DNA of 64,000 bases, taken from contig NZ_CP107939.1 in the NCBI RefSeq assembly GCF_036046055.1, positions 2,170,001-2,234,000 on the forward strand, given 5' to 3'. Positions 63,101 to 64,000 of the stretch are shown one piece after another. The DNA comes from Nocardia sp. NBC_00403. Its GTDB lineage: Bacteria; Actinomycetota; Actinomycetes; Mycobacteriales; Mycobacteriaceae. Within the stretch, counting starts at the first letter, position 1. Every line of letters starts with the position of its first letter. The notes under the pieces were generated by a model. The model worked only from the letters and a program-made list of their open reading frames with translations, searched no databases and was not told the origin of the DNA. The translations under genes were made by a program, and so were the position numbers.

Positions 63101-64000
63101 TGGTGCAGGACACCGAGGGCGGCTTCTATTGGCTCGGCGGCGGATTCGTCGCCGGATCGACGGTGAACGTCATGTTCGTCGGATTCGGCCGGACCGGAAG
63201 CGGCATGTGGGACTTCGCCTTCCGCGACAACCTGCTGGCCCGCTTCGACGCGGACGATCTCACCCAGGTCAGCCGCACGCCGATGCCGTCCGAGAGCGGC
63301 GTCAACTGGGCGTCGTGGGTGGAGTTCGACGGCACCCATACCTATATCCACGGGATGAAGGAGTCCGGGCCGACCAAGCATATGCACGTGGCCAGGGTCG
63401 ACGGCGATGATCTCACCGGGGTGTGGGAGTACTTCGACGGTACCGGGTGGACCAGCAGTGAAACCGAATCCGCACCGATCATGCCCGGGGTCGCCAACGA
63501 GTACAGCGTGACCCCATGGCGGGGACGCTATTTGCTGATCACCCAGGACACGACCGTTGCGTTCAGCACCGAAATCGTTGCCTACGTCGCGGATTCACCG
63601 ACAGGTCCGTTCACCGACCGGACGGTGCTATACCGGACCCCGGAGCCAGGGCCCAACGGCAGTTACGGCGATGCGAACGTCATCGTCTACAACGCCCACG
63701 AGCACCCCGAACTCCGCGACGGCGACAAGCTGATCATCAGCTACAACGTCAACAGCCTCGTCCCTGACGCCGTCGTCGCCGACGTCACGAAGTATCGCCC
63801 TCGCTTCATCGAGGTCGAGCTGGATTCCGGCTTCGGCCAACCGGATTCGGGCGGACACCGGACGCCGGCAATCGGCCCCGAGCGACCGGGCGGGCCCGCC
63901 GAACGGAGCCCCGCACCGGAGGCGTCGGTCGAGGCCGTGCGCTCGCAGCAGCCGGGACAGGGTGATGCTTCCGACAACGGGCCGTGGCAGGTGAGTGCGG
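42733..64000 (+). CDS. Giant multidomain polymorphic-toxin-type effector, 3' end beyond window
   Basis: One frame stays open from the ATG at 42733 to the last base: at least 7,089 codons with no stop. Order: N-terminal secretion-type domain (1-310, MIPGWLQWLEWVAG with hydrophobic Gly/Ala segments); low-complexity linker (311-805); eight DUF1023-like alpha/beta-hydrolase modules (M1-M8); Tox-PL papain-fold domains after M1, after M8 and near residue 6,540; two GDPD domains after M5 and M6; three HipA/PI4K-like domains with a GHKL-like domain between the first two; a beta-propeller (about 6,695-7,030); then a linker. The N-terminus and neighbours suggest type VII secretion. Ribosome site is weak (GGGCGG); an ATG at 42742 is possible. 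The domain calls are by eye; function is unknown. Confidence 0.85.
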   Translation, partial: MAIMIPGWLQWLEWVAGTDWPEGNEDLQKALGEALLDVGDDLRSMSIPEAQAAIKSLLIAYPDGEGKEQIERELKKLISGKGSMEDLVTAFQQMGRSAKDFAGQIRSNKLNGIFSLAWLAAELAYALTLGPGAPFAQAGAIAAVQTAFRWLGTRLLSVIGSIVGRMAISQSAKLILTKLVYEIVQEAFTEVIQGTLQELAVQGLNVSQDFQDKMHWDQVGTNAWISAVAGGAGGAAGHGMHGLMHRTPLGDARWQGMFKGAVVGAGAGLAGAGAAYVSTGLSGGGWELDPRMLTGGALSGVGPSAAHGWRGSSNYAGGPMDNGRGPGSNVGVATPRTDGSTPTTPSSVDTTGATNAAATNPTTDAAANGAAANGAADSGTSSLAAQGNSGGRANGSDGGGAETGDSTSAQSGSNGSAETGNRNGANTDQTGSATTDSGASTSQASSTGSDSGGSGSQSSSATSDSNTSDSASVANGAETGTAANGSGVGTTTGADVGTGADGSATSPQPGGPSADTQQPGATQSSPVSSNSGLTNAGSPTGPMAMPSADTPSAGMAGAGSVGSVASGPAATGATASVPSTATPSQAGSPASTSTGTSSGSASVGSPQTGSSTAPSAARPNTGAVDSTADTSVSDGSSPTADIDGAQSAPDTGPPRAGAAGSSTTGRSAPGGAGAVQADTADSEAPQALTPESDADADAELGANADPLLPEDGLVIPGPLGAPAAADGPNRVSGDRAGRVTADSDAEGATDADADGATDTDADGKADTDTDGKADTDTEGKADTGRAAQRPRVLPENFAPPSDVESANAQSALAKLGANASPQDLLHGDPGHPDATARAEERARANAEWWNPLSADEKTGMVRAHPEVIGNAPGIDAVSANDANRLQMARKLSDLIGRDDLTRAERKQLANLRATVRALAAAQLQAAAVDPDLPVHVVAYDSTAFGGKGRAAVAFGNIDTADHLSWHVAGKHGTVAQLGASLSAALNQYQSSVAKVRTGESIASIAWVGYDAPAGGRFGAARQAFTLGHARAGANLLLRDIAASDAARAVPSGPDGTPTNKVIAYGYGVDVAEAAGKGGRLQGLATDVVLTGLLGEPIIKAGHFGSAVRVHAAASPNLFSRLDSPVPDRANPPSGVPTNTLYRIDVIAADRVGTTAHQNPDTDSSDQAPPQADTDPPPVSENNCAERALWRAARQTGNEAISVLEPGSIGPEGLGWRDLQAAAGGDLTPVSGTRKRSAHQMIADGLKYLRGKSTVLVVDEHHGPVDQHGVGSHAYAMYFDKATGKVMVDDPLRSDQPFEFDPDTAPDVKGTWGVFYGAEGELLRPLAAGSGAEDDSDLVRPGSPIGETDPAEPGDTIPGRPPVPDGPITDAENDLATAAVAALGENAEPQQLLHDDYTGDVAAQARAKAEDNADWWYNRIGAEQREAMIRVHPELVGNADGIPVEARDRANRLALERDLTSYRMRTPERLGAGQLVNSEFNRAEPDHLRNLIATREALQRADRLAAALDPIVAVPVVQVLSYNSLLFGGQGRAVVSFGDLDAAAAVSWHVPDSGASLRNLGDQLLEAAGHYEATAHADPHLPAAAVAWLGAEVSSNHLLPGARRNAEAGGHRLVGDLAGFDATRSAAAGHARAEGNEVAAPHTNHLFGHRYGSTTVGFAGADGRLAGLAGSVTLTGTRDAGPIRTAREFGIGDHVYVATSARDRTAAVAAAPGRVARFVGLTSSADPTAAAFGARPVAVDNPGNRRAPLSELYFHTDPEGRIPTEALRNFGRIAAGRGVDVTVPTRTDAEAVADLVTPRDGTAPGDAVQQNRHLGGVLPPDARPGDREYELANEAEQRLRSLLSAPEVDVAELLEYTARPELAARPDVRLGALLQRAVPPDDVVGAAQRRATQNATWWHGLSDVQRSAVVQTYPQVIGNTDGIPAADRNAANELAMTRDLERILRLADDTDRPALTPAQWRELRNIVTARDQLAAMRRGANATIGSPSVQVLSYDPRSFGGKGKIVVALGDLDTASSVSWHVGGRGTTMQSVGDRMSFARGQYEVTAGLSAADAGVASIVWIGYNHPDTKPEAGNPRRAAVGGYLLARDIAALNATRTDRMPDGSPGLTNHLIGHGFGSTTTSFAAAGGRLTGQIGTITLVGPAGAGPVRTAAGFGIGEQNVFVAAAPGDRVATPGRLGQVGQRRLGVNPAAAEFGARQILARYPDTREFGGRRGAHRGYLGHTDPHTRTPTASLANIGLIAAGRGDEVATADQAVARPASSAQVVSAADVGRAFAAVRTADPATEIPTDAGPDRTNRRWSRDRTLPPDTAVTQADRDVAREVLNKLAPGARADRLLHAADPEDLTGAARRRAEANARWWRSLTSDERGLVLRVHPHEVGDADGIPAHVRDYANRLSIARDLAVFAGKVPEGADLEQWMRKELSGPERRRLENLVYTQRALILAEQKVGQLHRNVEAPPVHVIGYSATEFNGAGRALLSFGNVDTASSVSWQIPGVTTTMQHLRARMGNSLNLFETTARMNPDLELASVVWIGYDAPSGATMATDAASQAHAQKGAKLLARDVVAFNASRDYYADKGGPGRPENHLFAHSYGSTTTGYAGEGGRLAGEVSTITLLGSPGAGPLTHADDFGIGAENVYVATGSQDPVTWVGANIAGEMGRYAGRGQGIDPSVAAFGAQRIRAEFPNVPRFSDKLRNHRQYWQYSEWAHRTPTEALENFGLIAAGRADEVSLAQHRPGVENPTWLQRRVGSMPRDPEARREATIQHGSTKYRRPGDPGPAQPPPAPGPDDGGPGDRAAHPRTAGDTQIPGTQPDAEPIASQQEPVVTPDSIAPESVRPEGDTDQEPEEAAADDRGAGGRGPNDPNAAATPSDPDDEGNRQFERDGLLPVDRPITDADRLAAAELLNRRAPGATPERLLHSDYTEPDTVASARDRASGNAHWWDALSPAERKLVVRAHPRHLGNADGIPAVARDYANRLAMVRDVAELRNTHSSELTKTQRRQLRNLETTLAALAEADRMASEVGQDSDRTAPPVHVLAYDAVAFGGKGRAVVAFGDVDTADSLSWHVPGIKTNLGKLAWNAEFARNHYEVTADRNPNQTVASIAWLGYNAPSGYLGAFRLGPAEQGGAWLARDISALNASRAARVPDGGPGRPKNHVFGHSYGSTTTSYAGGAGRLAPEVASITLAASPGAGPVGQAREFGIGDNVFVASMSTDKVTWVGGNRPGRWSRFLGVGIDPSIEAFGARRVVAQYPDTAEFADPRRHHTQYYDYIDASRTSPTEALENFGRIAAGLGDTVTLETHRPGADDANVFRRVLFGKVPKNDPAATAGIDDGTHGHRPVDGPVDQPVGPEVQGHRGGRGRWAENTLPGFEAAMRLGVDVIELDAGLTVDGVPVIHHEQRIDSHTVRDTTAATPEDPQHPYVGKPIRELTLAQVQTLDAGVVNPKFADTQIAEVGTPIPTLDQVAALAGRIGWGGTLALEIKTDPSWTDADVRQLVEAGIAVLRQHSVDFRILGFDWRVLTYAAELAPNVERVALVSARTATESWLGRDPGISRFGRARMLWAQATGTPRDSGGDLAAAARDAGATILSPERSMVTESLIAQARAASLAVAVWTVNDPADMHRLIELGVDGIVTDFPDRLREVMTHRGRQVPGPVEGPDEQPPAPVPRDPSDGGQPDSDGAQAVQPRPRTDEELAQAALDKRAPGATPERLLHTDYVDADTMASARDRAAANARWWGALDGTEQAALIAVHPHQIGNADGLPATVRNAANRSAIARDLAALQAIPEQELTTAQRQQLRNLEVTSAGLADADRYATEVDADLPTPSVHVLSYDAVAFDGKGRAVLAFGDVDGADSVSWHVPGIKTDLGKLGWNAEFARNHYEVTSRKNPSLRVASIAWLGYDAPAGYATAFRTGPARQGGEWLARDIAAFNASREVRSDGLPAHPVNHVFGHSYGSTTTSYAGSVGRLAPEVSTITLAASPGAGPVGHAGEFGIGDNVFVASMSRDKVTWVGGNRTGRWSRFLGIGVDPAIEAFGARRVVAQYPDTAEFADPRRHHTQYYDYLDPSRTKPTEALENFGRIAAGFGDTVTPELHRPGIADAGVLRRVIRGIAKIDPAATAHIDDGTQGYRPVDGPVDQPVGPEVQGHRGGRGLWAENTLPGFEAAMRLGVDVIELDVGLTADGVPVIHHEQRIDSHTVRDTGPATPGDPRYPYVGTPIRELTAAQVRTLDAGVTHPDFADTQAATSGTRVPTLAEVARLPVEMGWSGTLAVEIKTDPSWTDADVRQLVAATVETLNGHGVDFRILGFDWRVLTYAAELAPNVERVALVSARTATESWLGRDPGISRSAKARMWWAKATGTPRTPGADLAAAARDAGATILSPERSMVAEAFMAQAEQAGLRVSVWTVNDPADMHRLIELGVDAIVSDFPDRVREVMTHRGRAVPAPAEGRLLPHDLGFGESDVRLADRALDMFEAGESARRLRHGEYSADTAVAEAQARATENRQVWESMSPAHRDALIRVYPQIIGATDGIPAEVRDEANRLAHRRAWRELGDRIAGVPQLMDRIVNRPRNLGRPEFQLLRQLLFTNDAVPLNSSTRVADLNDRAVRALLGNLDSGDVGLLRNLTAMTELLARADRDAAGLLGSPPAQLLAFDPRAFHGDGRAVIAFGDVDSAAHVSWHVPGLAATVRSMSQSLDAARNHYDVTARTAPDAAVASIMWLGYDPPSGDAMWSEYSRADPALDGGHRLLRDIAAFNASRRLGGAGLPDIHLIGHGYGSTTVGFAGVDGRLAGQVADVTLIGSPGVGPITEAGQFRLGPGRVFVLTASSDRLTWRGADTPTQVAGPHAAELLGVDPATAAFGAVRVASEFPVDPRFASVLAERHQYYAFTDGSRTTPTRALDNLARIGAGLGETVTTDAHRPGTRETVQFLGRDVVVPVDPAAAQTAVVAPSAAQLALARTALDKLEPGAVPALLQPADYVDTDVTIEDQARAHAERIARWWHEQLGPEERAALVRAHPFQVGNSDGIPAEFRDEANRLQITRDFDAFLARRPQPGLGPQGRLTAAEMQQLRNLVATRAALAEADARAAQLADHPPVHVLSYDRTEFGGTGRAVVAVGAVDTAQSVSWIVPGITTTMLKLPGNLRSAVDMYELTTRMNPDLRVATAIWIGYDAPNGGRIVLDTVSTEPAKTGARILRRDMAAYRATRQYQATRSETATMPRNYLFAHSYGSVTTSYAGEHGRFVGVVEAVMLLGSPGVGPMRRAADFGIPVYVASSSGDPVTWTGSDIPDRNGRFAGRGQGLDPSTRVFDGVRVTAEFPSGMAGFDQHRAYFKYLDAARTTVPESLRNAALLAAERPQDMIRARRRPGLADPNWRQRQVNMPNDPESGRTAVEFGSTDTRGAAEQRPARAISTADGRVPHQEPQSTPRRRWPLQRRGDQVRSAECGPDSVRTIAELLPNADVRVPIGEVGPNGMTAAELEAAAGGRLQMYDSPARIAAMLKRMGNGATMLVVDEYRGLVDEHGVGAHAYVLSYQDGQVMVYDKTLGESPQKFRRNLLPKGVLATHGILFNVDERAARPVDRFAPSPHRPEVGIGLPQPQWQPSSAEQRMRDWGRGVEGELGERTTFPAFRVDFGSDRLGVYKPDATEAALEWGIDIPPSGMPVRAVAFSRLDELLGFGLVPTTTLYEGSAGEGSLITFVPDLHPGEPTSEYSAIQQDQLLVLDYIAGNSDRHGGNWYTRWAETDAGEPLRVLVPIDNDYSFPVNRDSFIFIAPDGQRVAGTATVFVEEGLNRRLQPSVLAQVLALDPAQLAVMLESLGIEQQAIDGALSRLAEIQRHGAVTAEAWPDLGGHRESAGLPPEISDHAGHAEMDIVQGDPLRVAEAQRLVREAMGDWADQDQVDDAALMTAALVRNVLQHTDSDGLFVVLVTDDAGHRRVRVEVFDRSEVVPEVPEAGESDASGLALLDEFAGDWDIDPHGPGQGKTIWFEIDEGVSQPPPWIAVDEALRAKGPVLGSPESLGQLRHANEAMKLNFSDGTSWVYKPASGESVTPVHVPPSGAAVREVGAYALDALLDFGLVPPTTLFDGPRGAGSLQQFVSSRPWGRPLADYTQADRDMMAVLDYIGANRDRSWSNYLESTGGTFVAIDNGYMFPDRNDTTGIRSSFVADALNRALDPGVLAKVRALDPARLAQVLADLGLEREAIDGAVARLTEIRTAGKITGSAWTGDIHDVRRPPPGVVAPSAPMNPAEQAVHDLGPVVGRPEPLGRYEHVNEVFRVQFGDNSVWVYKPVVGEPVYGSVIPPSAMAPREVAVYRLDQLLGFGLVPTTTLWRGDLGTGSLMAFAADVTPGQEVGKYSKADRAMLAVLDYISGASDRHTRNFFTDRTGRVVPFDHGETFPVDRLSFTEDAVNFPADATPLERLGFRSVFVADALGRTLPREVLAKVRGLGPAQLEMMLTELGLERPAIDAALRRLDEIQVNGKITGKAWLDLELSDLDRGLLVAAETTGNESRPTVDADADRPGSVLRRVMGRFGFGPDTASVENPNTCAPESIQIVIDETGSTVARVPIGDIGLSGLSGAALEGYAGGRLQSFTSRDEVAARLLDENDPARVVLMVDQYHGQFTADEVGAHAYVMANRGGTIMVRDPNEGAWRPYQWGESGPNVASVSGIVFDAEGNPLRSSDIHGQDAAAQPISRIGSSRDGDEFRVVRVIPRTDLDNMFNDYGDTGGGWTGADSTYSRRLPDGRHLWMFSDTFLGAVDPDGSRPADGAFVNNTFVVDDNGQLSTVHGGTPAAPEAVVQDTEGGFYWLGGGFVAGSTVNVMFVGFGRTGSGMWDFAFRDNLLARFDADDLTQVSRTPMPSESGVNWASWVEFDGTHTYIHGMKESGPTKHMHVARVDGDDLTGVWEYFDGTGWTSSETESAPIMPGVANEYSVTPWRGRYLLITQDTTVAFSTEIVAYVADSPTGPFTDRTVLYRTPEPGPNGSYGDANVIVYNAHEHPELRDGDKLIISYNVNSLVPDAVVADVTKYRPRFIEVELDSGFGQPDSGGHRTPAIGPERPGGPAERSPAPEASVEAVRSQQPGQGDASDNGPWQVSA
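45148..46200 (+). other. Hydrolase module M1 (nucleophile lost)
   Basis: DUF1023-like features: AEWWNPLSADE, VIGNAPGID, VVAYDSTAFGGKGRAAVAFG, IAWVGYDAP. The elbow reads AYGYGVD where active modules have GHSYGST; glycine (45925-45927) replaces the serine. Confidence 0.75.
46255..46695 (+). other. Tox-PL papain-fold domain 1
   Basis: ENNCAERALW carries the probable catalytic Cys (46279, residue 1183), VGSHAYAMYF the His (46546, residue 1272) and VMVDDP the Asp (46594-46599). This matches the papain-like toxin/glutamine deamidase (Tox-PL) pattern, and the triad is intact. Confidence 0.75.
46840..47970 (+). other. Hydrolase module M2 (nucleophile replaced by Arg)
   Basis: ADWWYNRIGAEQ, GNADGIPVEARDRANRL, VLSYNSLLFGGQGRAVVSFG. 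The elbow is GHRYGST with Arg at 47677-47679 in place of Ser. Confidence 0.75.
48200..49500 (+). other. Hydrolase module M3 (nucleophile replaced by Gly)
   Basis: ATWWHGLSDVQ, GNTDGIPAADRNAAN, VLSYDPRSFGGKGKIVVALG, IVWIGYNHP. The elbow is GHGFGST with Gly at 49075-49077. Confidence 0.75.
49671..50990 (+). other. Hydrolase module M4 (nucleophile serine present)
   Basis: ARWWRSLTSDE, GDADGIPAHVRDYANRL, VIGYSATEFNGAGRALLSFG, VVWIGYDAP. The elbow is AHSYGST; Ser codon at 50497 (residue 2589). A Pro/Asp/Gly-rich linker of about 130 residues follows. Confidence 0.78.
51400..52660 (+). other. Hydrolase module M5 (nucleophile serine present)
   Basis: AHWWDALSPAE, GNADGIPAVARDYANRL, VLAYDAVAFGGKGRAVVAFG, IAWLGYNAP. 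The elbow is GHSYGST; Ser codon at 52204 (residue 3158). With the GDPD domain that follows it forms a unit duplicated downstream. Confidence 0.8.
52741..53670 (+). other. GDPD domain 1
   Basis: Glycerophosphodiester phosphodiesterase pattern: QGHRGGRGRWAENTLPGFE, VIELDAGLTVDGVPVIHHE, LALEIKTD, and WTVNDPADMHRLIELGVDG with TDFPD. The family HD motif is HE here. The metal-binding Glu and Asp positions appear intact. Confidence 0.85.
53785..55030 (+). other. Hydrolase module M6 (nucleophile serine present)
   Basis: ARWWGALDGTE, GNADGLPATVRNAANR, VLSYDAVAFDGKGRAVLAFG, IAWLGYDAP. The elbow is GHSYGST; Ser codon at 54577 (residue 3949). It is very similar to M5. Confidence 0.8.
55105..56045 (+). 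other. GDPD domain 2
   Basis: QGHRGGRGLWAENTLPGFE, VIELDVGLTADGVPVIHHE, LAVEIKTD, and WTVNDPADMHRLIELGVDA with SDFPD. It is nearly the same as GDPD domain 1, including an 82-bp stretch with no base change. Confidence 0.85.
56085..57510 (+). other. Hydrolase module M7 (nucleophile replaced by Gly)
   Basis: VWESMSPAHRDALIRVYPQ, GATDGIPAEVRDEANRL, LLAFDPRAFHGDGRAVIAFG, IMWLGYDPP. The elbow is GHGYGST with Gly at 57037-57039. An inserted segment (about 56370-56580) makes it longer than its relatives. Confidence 0.75.
57560..58890 (+). other. Hydrolase module M8 (nucleophile serine present)
   Basis: ARWWHEQLGPEE, GNSDGIPAEFRDEANRL, VLSYDRTEFGGTGRAVVAVG, IWIGYDAPNGG. The elbow is AHSYGSV; Ser codon at 58393 (residue 5221). 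Confidence 0.78.
59000..59430 (+). other. Tox-PL papain-fold domain 2
   Basis: SAECGPDSVR carries Cys (59044, residue 5438), VGAHAYVLSY the His (59290, residue 5520) and QVMVYDK the Asp (59335, residue 5535). The triad appears intact. Confidence 0.75.
59500..60240 (+). other. HipA/PI4-kinase-like domain 1
   Basis: LGVYKP (probable ATP-site Lys), then DYIAGNSDRHGGNW (catalytic DRHxxN-type loop) and PIDNDYSFP (metal-binding DN). This is the protein/phosphatidylinositol-kinase-like fold of HipA and PI3/4K-related bacterial effectors. Key residues are present. Confidence 0.7.
60295..60690 (+). other. GHKL ATPase-like domain (RsbW/HATPase type)
   Basis: ALVRNVLQHT resembles the N box of GHKL ATPases, RVRVEVFDRS the following strand, and SGLALLDEFAGDWDIDP with GQGKTIWFEI the closing G-box region of anti-sigma-type HATPase_c_2 domains. 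About 130 residues, between two kinase-like domains. Confidence 0.65.
60695..61410 (+). other. HipA/PI4-kinase-like domain 2
   Basis: SWVYKPASGE, then DYIGANRDRSWSNY and AIDNGYMFP. The usual DRH is DRS here, but Asp and the later Asn remain. It may be active or degenerate. Confidence 0.68.
61440..62170 (+). other. HipA/PI4-kinase-like domain 3
   Basis: VWVYKPVVGEP, DYISGASDRHTRNFF and PFDHGETFP. DRHxxN is intact; DN is DH in the metal motif. Confidence 0.7.
62300..62770 (+). other. Tox-PL papain-fold domain 3
   Basis: NPNTCAPESIQ carries Cys (62350, residue 6540), VGAHAYVMAN the His (62599, residue 6623) and MVRDPNEG the Asp (62644, residue 6638). The triad appears intact. Confidence 0.75.
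62815..63830 (+). other. Beta-propeller domain (DUF4185/DUF5005-like)
   Basis: GWTGADSTYSRRLPDGRHLW and MFSDTFLG open a glycosidase-like five-bladed propeller as in DUF4185/DUF5005 proteins; YSVTPWRGRYLLITQDT and YGDANVIVYNAHEHPEL are later blades. It could bind or cleave a glycan. After it the frame runs on through a Pro/Gly-rich linker to the window edge. Confidence 0.65.

Overview
The window is high-GC actinobacterial DNA, most likely Nocardia or a close mycolic-acid relative. The evidence is a mycobactin/nocobactin-type NRPS set next to iron boxes, a spc-type ribosomal operon running rplN to map with a short adenylate kinase, MAB_1171c-family proteins, and ESX-like small proteins beside a secreted-effector gene. 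The species call is inference; no rRNA or tRNA gene was seen.

1-16.9 kb, siderophore block. Two NRPS genes overlap by 4 bp (the first is cut by the window start and ends C-PCP; the second is C-A-PCP-E). They are followed by a MAB_1171c-family membrane protein, a decayed second copy of it, and an ArCP-Cy-A-PCP NRPS of MbtB type behind an iron box. Across a convergent terminator lie a SagB-type azoline oxidase and an iron-siderophore binding lipoprotein in one operon. An MFS transporter diverges from them with a second iron box in between, and a second binding-protein paralogue has lost its lipobox cysteine. Together they could build, oxidise, export and recapture a phenolate-oxazole/thiazole siderophore.

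17-26.3 kb, accessory genes. An NDH-2-like flavoprotein is bracketed by 61-bp near-perfect inverted repeats. Then come a Uma2-family protein, a cupin plus MFS exporter operon facing a TetR regulator across a palindromic operator, and two tandem M13 metallopeptidase lipoproteins.

26.3-33.7 kb, core genes. rplN, rplX, rplE, rpsZ, rpsH, rplF, rplR, rpsE, rpmD, rplO, terminator, secY, adk, map, all on the plus strand with a plausible sigma-A promoter.

33.7-39.7 kb, mixed. A 0.7-kb noncoding stretch carries a degenerate CGACATCGAC repeat. It is followed by a methyltransferase, a winged-helix regulator divergent from an alpha/beta hydrolase, dtd, and an unrecognised protein of about 500 residues.

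39.7-64 kb, putative ESX/polymorphic-toxin locus. A polyimmunity-like gene (YezG-like and YrhB-like parts), a small unknown, a WXG100-like protein and a YbaB-like protein lead into one reading frame that stays open from 42733 to the window end (at least 7,089 codons, no stop reached). It encodes an N-terminal secretion-type domain, a long linker, eight DUF1023-like alpha/beta-hydrolase modules (only four keep the nucleophile serine), two GDPD domains, three papain-fold Tox-PL domains, three HipA/PI4-kinase-like domains, a GHKL ATPase-like domain and a beta-propeller. It is the most unusual object in the window.
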